Of a stretch of 64,000 bases of DNA, positions 1 to 10,323 are shown in pieces. A program made the position numbers and the translations under genes. Location: contig MU271161.1 in assembly GCA_021432605.1 (NCBI GenBank), positions 310,001 to 374,000 on the forward strand, in the 5' to 3' direction. The stretch is from Coniochaeta sp. PMI_546. Taxonomy: Eukaryota; Ascomycota; Sordariomycetes; Coniochaetales; Coniochaetaceae. How positions within the stretch are numbered: position 1 is the stretch's first letter; each line of letters starts with the position of its first letter. The notes below the pieces were generated by a model, which had not been told where the DNA came from, searched no databases, and worked only from the letters and a program-made list of their open reading frames with translations.

Positions 1-1903
1 GGAGCGAGGGATGGCGTAGATGGCCCCGAGATCTGTTCAACAATGGAGGATGCTACACTGCTGCCCGGTGACTTGGAAGACTCCGTGACTGGTGTAATCT
101 TGAAATGTTTGTTCGACGGTCTGGATATCGTCCTCCCCTTATTGACGCCTTTCATGACATGGCTCCGGATCAGTTTCCGTGAGTGCCGGTCAATGGCAGA
201 GTTGTCGATGAACTGGAAAGACATTTTATGACAAAACCAACTGTCCCTTTGCGAATCCTGAAGAACTCGCCTCGAAGTGGAATGCATGGTCCTCTTGTCA
301 TTGACTTGGACTGTGCATATTGAAAGCATGAGCACACCGGACTTATCGCAAGCGTGTTAACTCCGAAACTACATCAAAAGGAAAGACTACTACACAGGCT
401 CCCACATGGGTGGCGTTTTCGCTCTTTAGTGATCATACCAGGTATTTCGGGGCATCTCTGAAGCAAAGGCTCTCGAGTTTGGCCTTGCAATGGACGAGAA
501 GGGTGCCATGGCCATACCAGCCGCAGTGCTACACTCACAACAACAACACTCAGGGGTGGGACAACAGCAACTCTGCCATGTGGATTGATTTGGGGACGAT
601 ACGCAGCAAGATATTGTGTGCGATTTGAACAAGATGTAACCGCATTTGTGTTGCATGCTTCCTAGTCGGTACGCCCCTCAATACCGTATCATGAAAGGCC
701 GTACCCCTAGAAGTATCAAATAGATGTACACTCAGAACGGCGTCTGCTACGTGTCTAGTGACTCGGTCGACCTGCAAGAGAAGAAGCATGCCCCTAGACA
801 GGCAGCTAACTGCGTTTGGGAGTGTACTTGCATCTGTCAAACTGCAGCTTCCACTCTGCTAGACAAGCACGACCAAGTCTGAACTTGTAGCTAAGATGTT
901 GCCGAACATTGATACGACGACGTCATCGCCATTTAGACAGCTAAGAGGCTTAATGCGGCCGGGCCTGCCCAAGAACTCGCATATTGATCGGATAATTACG
1001 ATATTGCGGCAATGGGGTGTGGCGCATCCGTCCCGTTATAAGAAGCAAGGTATGCTCATATTGCCCGGATTTCGTGCTTGTTTTCCGGTCCACGCCATGT
1101 ACGCATGGAGAGGGCGGCCCAACAAAGACCTTTCCGTGGCACACGCGACGTGGTGACCGGGCCTCAACAACGCCACGTTCTGCTCCCTGATTGACTTCGA
1201 TATGATTTGCGGCAACTATATTGCGCGGCCTGTTATCGCAGCCGGGGAAGCATCTGATGGTGGAAAGTCATAACGCTGCGGCAGCTTTACAGTCAAGATC
1301 CAGGCAGTTCTCGCACCCCTTGGTACTGATAGCACGGTCGGAACGAGAAATGACTGAGTCTGCTCGTCATCGATATCGTGTGCATGTCGATAGGATGACC
1401 TAAAGAAGGCGTTCCTCTCTAGGAAAATCAATTTGTTTCGGAGACGAGGAACATGTAGAAGATGTGATACGCTCATACCAGTGCTTAAAAACGGAACTTG
1501 ATGATGATGAACAACTTCTCCTGGGAACTGGAAGATCAGCCCATCCATAAAGCGCGACAAAAGTCATGCAAAACACATGGCTGGACGTGTCGCTCTTGCC
1601 TGAAGCTGCGGCAGTATGCGAGGTAGTGTACTGGGTAAGATATTTCTTGCCACAGCTTAACACACCTTTTACTGCTACTGCTGCACACTTATGCTGAGGT
1701 AGCCAAGGTTAAAGACATGCCGTGAAACTGCAGGCTATGCTAGAGGCAACAATATCCGGGCAGCATGAATGATCGCCAGAGGCTGTCCGAGTCCAGGCTG
1801 AGGACAGGACAGGAGGATCAGGAATTCAACGAACTCTTGGCTGGGCATTCATGCGATAAGAAAGATCGACACGGTCTCGCCTTGGGGCTACAGGGCTAGA
1901 CTC

Positions 1904-1913
1904 TACACGTGTA
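1904..1913. promoter_or_regulatory. TACACGTGTA palindrome (E-box core)
   Basis: Perfect 10-bp palindrome around a CACGTG core, one of at least six in the window. It lies in gene-poor sequence, 184 bases before a second copy. Confidence 0.5.
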
Positions 1914-2087
1914 TACGTCTAAGACATGCAAAGTCTTCGAATGGCGTGCCTTTAAGATCGACAGCGTGGAGAGCTGCCACGTGCCGCCACAAATAATAGC
2001 CACGTTCGGCGACCTTCCTAGGCAGGAAATCATCGATGAGGCCCGTGTAGAAGAAGAGGTGATGTTGTGCGTAACGCTCAACTTTCT

Positions 2088-2097
2088 TACACGTGTA
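2088..2097. promoter_or_regulatory. TACACGTGTA palindrome (E-box core)
   Basis: Perfect 10-bp palindrome, followed at once by an overlapping degenerate half (ACATGTGTAG). It forms a pair with the copy at 1904. Confidence 0.5.
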
Positions 2098-3668
2098 CAT
2101 GTGTAGTGTACTCGCCCGCAGCTTGCATGCATAGCTTGAGGCGCTAAGTTTCATGTTTCTACAGCGCGGGCGACGGGTGTCATGAGCGAGTGACGGAGCT
2201 TCCAATCACACCGCGCAAAGCAGAAATGCAAACATTTTGGTGAGAAAACACAAAATCTACGTTGGAAGAATGGGCTCAACCATGACTCGGCGCCTGCTTC
2301 ACTAGAAGTTCCATTCGCCGAATGAAGACGGAGAAGAAACTGCAGCTTGATGAAAAAGGTCGCCTCGCTCCTGCTCGAGAAACATGAAACACACAAATCT
2401 GGTCCGAGCTTTTCGACGTCCCCCAAGCGCCAGATCCGTGCGCTAAGATTTAGCTTGTGAAAAGCGCCGGTACCTGCCGTAACACCCGAGCCCAAGATCT
2501 GTGGTGATCTTTCTTGTCGAACCCGATTTGCGACGACGTCCCATCTCATCGACAACATCAGACGGATGGTCAAGTCTTATTGTTGATTGCGAAGCGACTC
2601 AATGTTGTCTCTATCTTGTAGCAAGCCGTACCTCCGGCGAAGCGAGATTTCACGGGAAAAGGTGGATGTTCGCCTTTCGCCCTTGGCAGTGTCGCACTGG
2701 AGCGCGATACTTGGGAGAGTTTTCTGCGTCAAGGAAGGCGGATGCTTATGGATGCTATCATTGGTTCACATATTTGCGCCAGTAAACCCTTGATTCTCGA
2801 CGCTATTTTAGATCTTCTAGACCACCTTTGTGTAGGTAGATAGACTCCACCTAATTGTCTCAGCGGTGAGTGAAAACCACACGAAGGAATGCTCCAGCAC
2901 ACGAATGCCATGCTCAAGGGGGGCTCAGTTCCTCCTCAGCTTAACATAGTCCCCAAGCCAAGACAGCTGCAGCTGTTTCCCCCGGCATCACTCAGGTGGA
3001 GGTCGTACTTGCAAGCGCCAGCTCCGTTCACGAACTCCTACAGGAGTGCGGCGCTTGAGCCTGGTTGCTAATGGCAGCGCAGCGCTCTGCGATCGAGACG
3101 TTGACGCTCTTCCTTCGGCGATGATGTCAAACAACAGCAATTGAGAGGAGCCTAGGTATTGTCAAGCGACTCCAGAGTTGCAAGGTTGCACCTTACTAGC
3201 ATCTCAATGTGCTTGAATTGTCAAAATGAAGGAGAATCGCAACGGACGTCAGACCACACTACACGTAGGCATGACCCCTGTCCCGTCCCAATCTATCCAC
3301 CATCTGTTCTCCCTGTTTCAAATGCTTGGCCCCGTAGCGGGAGGGGCTTGGGACAATAGCAGCCTGCGCAGGTACACGACTCAACCAACGTACCTGCATC
3401 CTGTGTATATTACCAGTCAACAACTTTCAATGTCGGCATCTTATCAAGTGATTGACGCAGCTACGCATTTGCTGTGCGACCCGACTGATGAGCCCTACAT
3501 CGCTTATTGCTATGTTGGGCGCTGTTAAGTCAAGCGAGCTGCTTGGCAGGGGAAAGTCACGTCGAGGCCCAGTGGCGACTCGTTGGCATATCCGCAAGGG
3601 GCTGTCTTAATTGCTGTGGTATTGTTCTCGAGAGGAAGAATTGCGATTCGCCTGTCTTGAAATGCACC

Positions 3669-3704
3669 TTTTAGCTCTTTTAGCTCTTTTAGCTCTTTTA
3701 GCTC
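3669..3704 (+). repeat. 9-bp tandem repeat, four copies
   Basis: The unit TTTTAGCTC is repeated four times without a mismatch and then runs into TTT. The unit is a multiple of three, but no supported gene covers it. It looks like a simple minisatellite. Confidence 0.85.
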
Positions 3705-4290
3705 TTTGCCCCCACCACCCCCAGAACGTTACCAGACAGTCGCTTCTCGACTGCCACGTCTCCGCCCTCCAGAGTCGAATCTCTCGCGTTATTGGGCTTT
3801 CTGTAGATGTTAAGATGTTTCACCTTTTCCCTCCATAAGCTAATTTCCCAATCAGGTCAAGCCACAAGAACCCTAGTCTACACCACAGCATCCCTATCCG
3901 CAAGACTTGGCCTATTCGGGACATGTGCCGAGGTGAGTGTCAGGTACGTACCACTTATACCGCGTACTGTCAGGAGACATGGGACCTCGACCTGGCTTCC
4001 CATGCCCATGGGTAGATCCACAGCCGGGACATGGACATGGGCATGGCCACTCCGAGGAATGAAAGCTTGCTGCTCTGCCGAACCGCCTCACGCCAATCTA
4101 TCATATATATAGTCATGTAAGGCCTCTTATAAGTCCCGGCCGGCCACGATCTCTCCCGCTGCTTCATGCCTTGGTTCTGAGCCTTGCTTTCATTCTTTCC
4201 TGTTATTGCCTTCTTGTTCCTATCTGGGACTTACAATCCTTGCTCTTCCATTTCCTGGTTCTAGAAGAACCGTTCGTTCCCTTTCTTGGA

Positions 4291-4297
4291 TATATAG
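4291..4297 (+). promoter_or_regulatory. TATA-like box of the GH16 gene
   Basis: TATATAG lies about 190 bases before the GH16 start codon, in a pyrimidine-rich promoter. A second TATATATA run sits only about 35 bases before the ATG and is more likely inside the leader. Confidence 0.35.
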
Positions 4298-4485
4298 CAC
4301 CGCTCTCTTCACTAGCCTATCTTCGACCGTGACCCCCGAGGTTCAGTGGTAGCTAGTCTATCTGGTTGTCTTTTACCTTCATACCTATACTAGGCACTCT
4401 CAGAGTTGCTAGTGTCCGTGACGACCTTTCACTCCTTCTTTTCGTCAGGTTATATATACAGGTTATATACATTCACTCGGACACC

Positions 4486-5437
4486 ATGCGCTACTCAGCA
4501 GCCGTCCTTTCTTTCCTCCCCGGGCTGGCCTCAGCCTGGGGCGCCCCGGCATACGGAGGCCTCAGCACCATCTGGCAAGATAGCTTCGCAGGATCGGCTG
4601 GCTCAAGTCCCTCAGACCAATGGAACATTGCACAGGAGTAAGTCAGAATTCCGACCTTTCAGGAGGTTCCACCATTAACTCCCGTCTTAGTATCCACACC
4701 AACAACGAATTCGAGGTGTACACAACCTCCAACTCCAACCTTCAGATCTCCGGCGGCGGCACAATCCAGTTCGTGCCCCGTAAATCCCCCTCCGGGCAAT
4801 GGACCTCGGGCCGCATCGAGTCCAAAGCGACCTTCACGCCCGCCCCTGGCAAGGTCCTCCAGGTCGAAGCCTCCATCCGCCTAGGCGAAGCCGCGCAGGG
4901 CAACAAGCAGGGTATCTGGCCCGCCTTCTGGATGTTGGGCGACAGCATCCACCACGGCACACCCTGGCCTCAGTGCGGCGAGCTCGACATCTTTGAGCAG
5001 GTCAACGGCATCCCCACCGGTTACGGAACGGCTCATTGCGGTGGTTTCCCCGGGGGTGTCTGCAACGAACCAAATGGAAGGCCTGGCACGGTTGGAATCC
5101 CGAACAACGACTTCCATACGTGGAGCATCAAGATCGACCGGACGCCCGGGGATTGGACGCAGGAGGTTATCAGCTGGTCGTTGGATGGAAGTGTTTACCA
5201 TACCCTTCGGGGCAGCGATCTTGGTGACCAGGGCGTTTGGGCCACGTTGGCGCACTCGCCCCTGTTTATCATCCTGAACCTTGCTGTGGGTGGTGACTGG
5301 TATGTTGCTCCCACCTTCTGTTCAAATATATCGAAGTTGACTAACACATCCGCAGGCCCGGTGCACCCAACGGCGCAACTGCCGATGGCTACGCAAGCAT
5401 GATGGAGGTCGGCTACGTAGCTGTCTACTCAAGCTAA
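4486..5437 (+). CDS. secreted GH16 family glycosidase (endo-beta-glucanase type)
   Basis: Three exons, 4486-4637, 4691-5299 and 5356-5437, give about 280 residues, normal for a compact fungal GH16 enzyme. The first 18 or so residues (MRYSAAVLSFLPGLASA) form a signal peptide. The catalytic signature GELDIFE matches the GH16 E-x-D-x-x-E pattern, with the first Glu as nucleophile and the last as acid/base. GIWPAFWMLG before it and the C-terminal strand MMEVGYVAVYSS are also family hallmarks. The two introns are 53 and 56 nt with GTAAGT and GTATGT donors. The enzyme should be exported and cut beta-1,3(4)-glucans of its own wall or of plant or fungal material. The exact substrate cannot be read from sequence. 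Confidence 0.9.
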
Positions 5438-5951
5438 TCACTCGATTGAGCCTGTGGTTGAGTGTCGTTTCTCGGCAGCGGCGAAAAGAACTCTCGTGGT
5501 ATATATAGGCGGGCACTTTATATTTATGACAAGATATCCGGCATGGCGTTTCGGGAAACGGATGCTCACAGGTCGACACCGGCCCTGAGCTGGATGTGGG
5601 GGTGAAAGGCCCCTTTTGGATTTTGTATTCCTTTCTTGGCGAACTTGACTTCGTTGGGAGCTCTTCTTCCGGCCATTGAAGGCTTAGACTTACTTATCCA
5701 TACCCTTCAACAATTCCAAGCTTCGACTTGGATTTTCACTTCTGCAAAAACTGTGCTCTTTCGTCCGTGATGGAGCCTCCAAGCCACTCAGGCTATGTAC
5801 GCGTTGCTTTGCCCTTGCTCCATTGCGCCAGAGGCCGTCGTGTGCCGTCATGTAGGGTCCCCGAGACAACTCATGTTGGCTCGAGATTGGTTCTCAACCG
5901 CCATTCACATGTCAAATACAACCACTTCACCGTCATCGACGCTTGACCTCC
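5438..5951. other. convergent 3' intergenic region
   Basis: Tail-to-tail spacer between the GH16 gene and the minus-strand gene ending at 5952. It should hold both 3' UTRs. I see nothing else in it. Confidence 0.6.
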
Positions 5952-6799
5952 TCATAGCGCCTCCCCAAGCTGGACCAGCGTATTCTCGTAGACCTTTGCA
6001 ACATCCATGTCCAAGCCGTCCTCATCATCGTCCTCGCCGTATGCACTACTGCGTGACCCAGCACCCTCAGACTCGCTCTCCGTCTCCATCGGGGTATCAT
6101 AGTCCGCCTCCTCATCCTCATCCTCCTCTTGCGGCTCCTTGCTCATCACATCCACGATGAGTATTCTTGTCTGCTCGACAAGGCTCTTGCACCGGACCTT
6201 GTCCGTACCGCTCATACCGCCGTGTGAACCATCCTCAAACCCAGGCAGGGGTTCCTTGGTGTCTATATCGCGACCCAGCAATAAACTAGCAAAGCAGTGA
6301 TCTAATTTGCGGAGAAGGGAGAATGTGGCGTTTGGTGACGGGGGAAAGTGCGTTAGCCACTCCGTCAATTCGCCTGCAATGTTGAGGAGGTAGGGTATTT
6401 GCAAGCTTGCTGTTTGGCCGAATGGTCAGCACCTTCCAACAACCATGCCATTATGTCATGACAGGGGATGGAAATAAACCTACGTGTTGCAGACAACCAA
6501 AGAATATTGACCAGCCCCTCAACGTCCTTGCACAGCTCGGCCATGGACTTGTAGCCCGTGACCTTGTCGTCCGGATTCTGAACGGCAAACTTCTTGATAT
6601 AACGGCGGTTTATGTAGAGGAGCTGTCCCTCGACATAAGTCCGGACCTTGTCCTCCTTAGCTGAGCCGGGTATCAGCGGCCGGCCGCGCGGATGGGGCAG
6701 GTTGGCAGTAGACCTTGTGGTCGATGTGGTACTCGGTGCCGGCGACGGGAGCGTGCGGATGAAGCCGCCCGGGCCGACTGACTGGGAGCTTTCAGCCAT
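5952..6799 (-). CDS. conserved fungal protein with acidic C-terminus
   Basis: Two exons on the minus strand, 6799-6484 and 6409-5952, joined by a 74-nt intron (GTAGGT donor), give about 257 residues. The join restores LSATP-SLQIPYLL without loss. A Ser/Pro/Arg-rich N-terminus (1-50) is followed by a conserved helical core (KVRTYVEGQLLYINRRYIKKFA, later RKLDHCFASLLLGRDID) and a very acidic tail with runs of Asp and Glu. I recall homologues labelled 'meiotic recombination protein DMC1-like' in fungal annotations, but no RecA Walker A motif is present, so that label is not supported. The acidic tail suggests a nuclear protein. The gene is divergent from TOM6. Confidence 0.75.
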
Positions 6800-7136
6800 T
6801 TTCGATTGCGAATCGGGAGTCGGGCTTTGAATGCGTCAGGCGGTCGGGCTTACATAGCATTTTATATCGGCGAATCCTTGAGACTTGTTGTTATGGTCGG
6901 ACAGAGCTCCAGCTGTCGCTGATGCATGTCGAAGCCGATACACATGGTGGGGTGGTTTCAAGGGTAGCGTCATCAGGTAGCTTCTGTAGCACCTTAGTCA
7001 GCAGCGTTTGATTGAACCTCTCAGCCTCGTCTCCAAAAATTTACATGTCCCCGGCAACCCGGCTGAACTCCACGACCACATCATCGATTAATTCTCAACC
7101 ACTTTAAGTCGACCAAGCATTTCACAAACCGACATC
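6800..7136. promoter_or_regulatory. divergent promoter between the 5952-6799 gene and TOM6
   Basis: 337-base head-to-head spacer, which must contain both promoters. No clear TATA box is seen; a shared housekeeping-type promoter is likely. Confidence 0.5.
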
Positions 7137-7432
7137 ATGCCTGCTCCCAAGAAGGTTTACGTCCAGAGGCCCTCGGCTATCGAGCCCAAGGGCACCGTCC
7201 GCTCCACATTCGATACCCTGACGTCGCCAGAGAACCGAGCTGTCGTCACCAGCATCGCCGCTTTCGGGGTAAGTCTAGACGCTCCTGTCCAGGACGATGA
7301 CGTGCACGTACTAACAATCTTATAGGCCGCAGTTGCTTTTCTCAGCAGTCCTCTCGGCGAGGCTTTCCTCCTGTGAGTACCATATTCCGCTGGCGACGGG
7401 GTACTTCTGCTAACCATCCTAGACCTGGTTAA
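7137..7432 (+). CDS. TOM6: mitochondrial import pore subunit Tom6
   Basis: Three small exons, 7137-7268, 7326-7372 and 7423-7432, encode 62 residues. The last exon supplies only the final few codons. The protein has a basic, soluble N-terminus (MPAPKKVYVQRP), a TLTSPENRAVVTSIAAFG segment and one C-terminal membrane helix (AAVAFLSSPLGEAFLL). This matches fungal Tom6 (pattern T-S-x-E-N-x-A-V-V-x-S-x-A-x-F-G followed by a tail anchor). Tom6 is a tail-anchored small subunit that stabilises the Tom40 pore in the outer mitochondrial membrane. Introns are 57 and 50 nt. The gene is easily missed because no exon reaches 50 codons. Confidence 0.8.
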
Positions 7433-8334
7433 GGCGCAACCTGAGCGAACGATGAGCGATTGCTGTGGACGACCGGAATATTGAGGAGCTGTATGATACG
7501 ATAGAAGCGCTGTACAATATCGATGCAGAGGGAAAAGCAGACATGGACGACATGGGCATCGGTCATGGATAACGGAGTTCTGCTTGAAGAATCCCACTTC
7601 TAATACGACACATCTGTTTTTGATACCCTCATGATGCAGCTTCCCTGGTTTGCAACATGTGATGCTTCCCGGATTTCTTCGGGTTGGGGGCTTTTGACAG
7701 CAAACGCAGAGTTGACTCTCCGCACACCGACCCTTGTCCTTGATCGCCTTCTGTCTACACCGGCCCCTTGCCTTTACGCCAACAGAGGTTGAGTTCTGCC
7801 CAGTGTTGCAGTTTATTCTTGTAGCGAAGAACAGCACAGCATGTGATCTGGCGCGTAAATCTTTCGATTATGAAGTACCGGCATAGTTCTCGTCTAGCCT
7901 TTGAGTTATTCTACTCTTTGAAAACTATTCTTGTATTGGGCAACTGCCTCTCCATCGTGGTCGTTGGCTTCATGCACATTCCCGACGAGTGTAATCTACT
8001 AGCAACAGGATTGCGTTCTTTCAACCTTTGAATCATACATTTGTCGTAACTCATTTGCCAAATGTTCCTGGGCTAATTTTCCTCAAGTCTGTCTGGAAAC
8101 AAACAACCACTTCAAAGCCTCGCAATAATCCCCAGGCGGCTCTTCACTCTACTATGTGTGCTTCACTTATATATAGCGTTTGTTTTCCACTGTCTTCTTT
8201 TTCTCTGAACTACCTCCTCCGTTCCTTTCGGCCGATCTCTTTGGCAACAAACGAAGATCTTCTTACCGTACTCACTTACACCTTGAATGCCCTATCTCAC
8301 CCCTCAGCATTGTTGAACTGTCCTGCCCTTGATC
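7433..8334. other. 3' region of TOM6 and promoter of the DUF1996 gene
   Basis: No gene is supported. A minus-strand open frame of 226 codons (7157-7837) overlaps the TOM6 exons and looks accidental. The right part is pyrimidine-rich promoter with a TATA-like box. Confidence 0.55.
8167..8176 (+). promoter_or_regulatory. TATA-like box of the DUF1996 gene
   Basis: TTATATATAG lies about 160 bases before the start codon, followed by a long CT-rich tract typical of filamentous-fungal transcription starts. Confidence 0.45.
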
Positions 8335-9533
8335 ATGACTCTCTCATTCTCTCACTTCGCCCGCGTGGCACTCGTCTTCGGACTCGCAACTCGGACCACC
8401 GCCTACTGGGTCCTTGGCTGCGGCAAGCCCGTCGCGGTGGAGCGTCTCGACCCTATCGTCTCCCCGGGCACTCTCTCCAACCACGTCCACAGCATCATGG
8501 GCGGTAATGCCTTTGATTGGGACCTGGACTACAACAAGACGCAGACCTCGAACTGCACCACCTGCGGCGTGTCCAAGGACCTCTCGAACTACTGGGTTCC
8601 CAACGTGTATTTCCACGCCGAGAACGGCAGCTATGTCAGCGTTGAGCAGGTTGGTGGCGTGAATGTCTACTACCAGTGAGCAGTACCTTTCTCCGATGAC
8701 TTCATCATACTAATGTATCATCACATAGACAGCGCATCGACCACACTGAGGTCGAAGCCGGAAAGACCGTACAGCCCTTCCCACCCGGCTTCCGCATGCT
8801 TGCCGGCGACCCCAACCGCCGCACATACAATAACACTAGCCTCGTGGACCGCGCCATCGAGTACGTCTGTCTCCCAGCGAACGGCATGAACGGCACCGCC
8901 TCATTTGGAGGCTTCCCCAACCACACCTGCCTTGGCGGCCTGCAGATCCGCGTTCGATTCCCCTCGTGCTGGGACGGCGAGAACCTCGACTCAAGCGACC
9001 ACCGCAGCCACGTCGCGTATCCTTCCATGATGGACAATGGCTATTGTGATTCAAGCCATCCTGTCCGGATCATGGCCTTGCTGTACGAGGTCACCTGGGC
9101 GGTGGATCATTTCGATCACCTGCGGAAGCCGGGTGACCAGCCTTTTGTCCTTTCTTCTGGGTGAGTTGGTACATGGAACCATATCGCGTGTCGACACTCG
9201 CTAATAGAGGTGACAACAAGGGATAAAACTGGCTACGGCTGGCACGGCGACTTCCTCAACGGATGGGACACGGACCTACTGCGCGAGGCCATCTCGGAGG
9301 AAACATGCGGCGACAAGTCCCAGGGCGACATCAACCTCTGCGAGACCTTCAAGCCCTACTTGCTCAATGCAGCTCAGCAGAACAAGTGTCCGACCATCCC
9401 GAGCAAGATAGGCGAGCAGGTTGACGGTGTACTGTCCGCCCTACCTGGACTGTCCTCGACTATGGTTGTTGACGTTCCGGCTCCGACTGCCAATGCTGCG
9501 ACCCAGCGGCTGCGGAGGGGTCGGTTGGCATAG
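8335..9533 (+). CDS. secreted DUF1996 domain protein
   Basis: Three exons, 8335-8675, 8729-9160 and 9221-9533, give 361 residues. A signal peptide (about residues 1-23, ending RTTA) is followed by one DUF1996 domain. Family hallmarks are SNHVHSIMGGNAFD near the N-terminus, the motif FPSCWDGENLDSSDHRSHVA with MDNG just after it, and GYGWHGDFLNGWD. Several N-glycosylation sites (NKT, NCT, NGS, NNT, NGT) fit export. There is no GPI signal or WSC domain. Many ascomycetes have several copies, some tied to wall or lignocellulose growth, but no catalytic activity is settled. The start is the first ATG with a signal peptide; two introns of 53 and 60 nt keep frame. Confidence 0.9.
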
Positions 9534-10013
9534 ATGGTTGTTATTAGAAATGCAGAGATGGTAGATGGTGGTTAGGACATGGAAACATAGAGTGGGATAG
9601 GGTAGAAAGCTCCTCTCTTTTGCGCTGATTCGTTGGAGGCTGAGAAACATGTCTTACGGACCTCTCAAATGGTCAATAGTACCAAATACAGATCTCAAGG
9701 TTAGGCAAACGCAAATCATCTGCATAGACCCCGTCTTGTACGGGATTTCGTGTGCTCTGGCACGCAGTTCATGCGCTGTGAAACAGTGACAAGCTCCTCC
9801 CACGGCAGGAAGCTAGCATAGACTCGACTAACTTGTGGCGTTCTTTACTCTGAAGCTGTCAGCAGGTGCATGCTTGTGTGTTCCCTAGGATGAAAAGCTG
9901 CTATGGGGTAAGCGGAGGGTATGCGGCCCACTGCTTGGGGTTTGGTTGTCCAAGCATTTGCCGCATGTGAAGCTCCACAAATGTATTGTACGATAAGCTT
10001 TCAAATCCGTATA
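9534..10013. other. 3' region of the DUF1996 gene
   Basis: No coding signal. Holds the 3' UTR of the DUF1996 gene and the upstream flank of the tRNA gene. Confidence 0.55.
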
Positions 10014-10085
10014 GCAACCTTGGTCTAACGGTTAGGATTCAACCCTTCCAAGGTTGAGGCAGGGGTTCGACTCCCCTAGGTTGCA
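10014..10085 (+). tRNA. tRNA-Gly (anticodon UCC)
   Basis: The sequence folds as a full cloverleaf of 72 nt. The acceptor stem GCAACCT pairs with AGGTTGC, with discriminator A at 10085. The anticodon stem CAACC pairs with GGTTG around the loop CTTCCAA, giving anticodon TCC, which reads GGA. The T arm is GGGG-TTCGACT-CCCC. The D arm region GGTCTAACGGTTAGGA carries an A-box-like sequence and GGTTCGACTCC serves as B box. There is no intron, and CCA is not encoded, as expected in a eukaryote. Confidence 0.93.
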
Positions 10086-10090
10086 TTTTT
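10086..10090 (+). terminator. RNA polymerase III terminator
   Basis: A run of five T follows the tRNA discriminator base directly. Confidence 0.85.
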
Positions 10091-10323
10091 GCTGTTTCTA
10101 TGCCGCTTCTGCACATCAAATCGTCCGGTTTGTCATGGAGCTGTCTTTTTCTTCTTTGTTCGTTCGCTTCTTGTCTGCTCGGAAATAATGTGACATAGAT
10201 AACGAGCGTAAGCATAATAAATGTGTCAAGACGAAAGGCAACCGCAAGAGGCCGAAACTGGTTCCTATACTAGGACTCGGGGTCGCTGACATATAGACGC
10301 ACATCTACAATCTCCAGCTAACA

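Larger units (their letters stand above)
1..4485. other. gene-poor 5' stretch
   Basis: No open frame here is long or family-like enough to call. The longest (about 140 codons, minus strand, 2151-2573) has no recognisable motif. The stretch contains two copies of the TACACGTGTA palindrome and a 9-bp tandem repeat. The last few hundred bases are pyrimidine-rich and act as upstream region of the GH16 gene. Unrecognised exons or non-coding RNAs cannot be excluded. Confidence 0.5.

Noticed and set aside
2151-2573. 140-codon minus-strand frame
   Set aside because: No motif, no splice partners, and composition like random sequence.
5952-6799. DMC1 recombinase identity
   Set aside because: No Walker A or B motif of RecA-type proteins is present; the name seems to be an annotation carry-over.
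7157-7837. 226-codon minus-strand frame over TOM6
   Set aside because: It overlaps all TOM6 exons, has no motif, and TOM6 splices to a complete family member.
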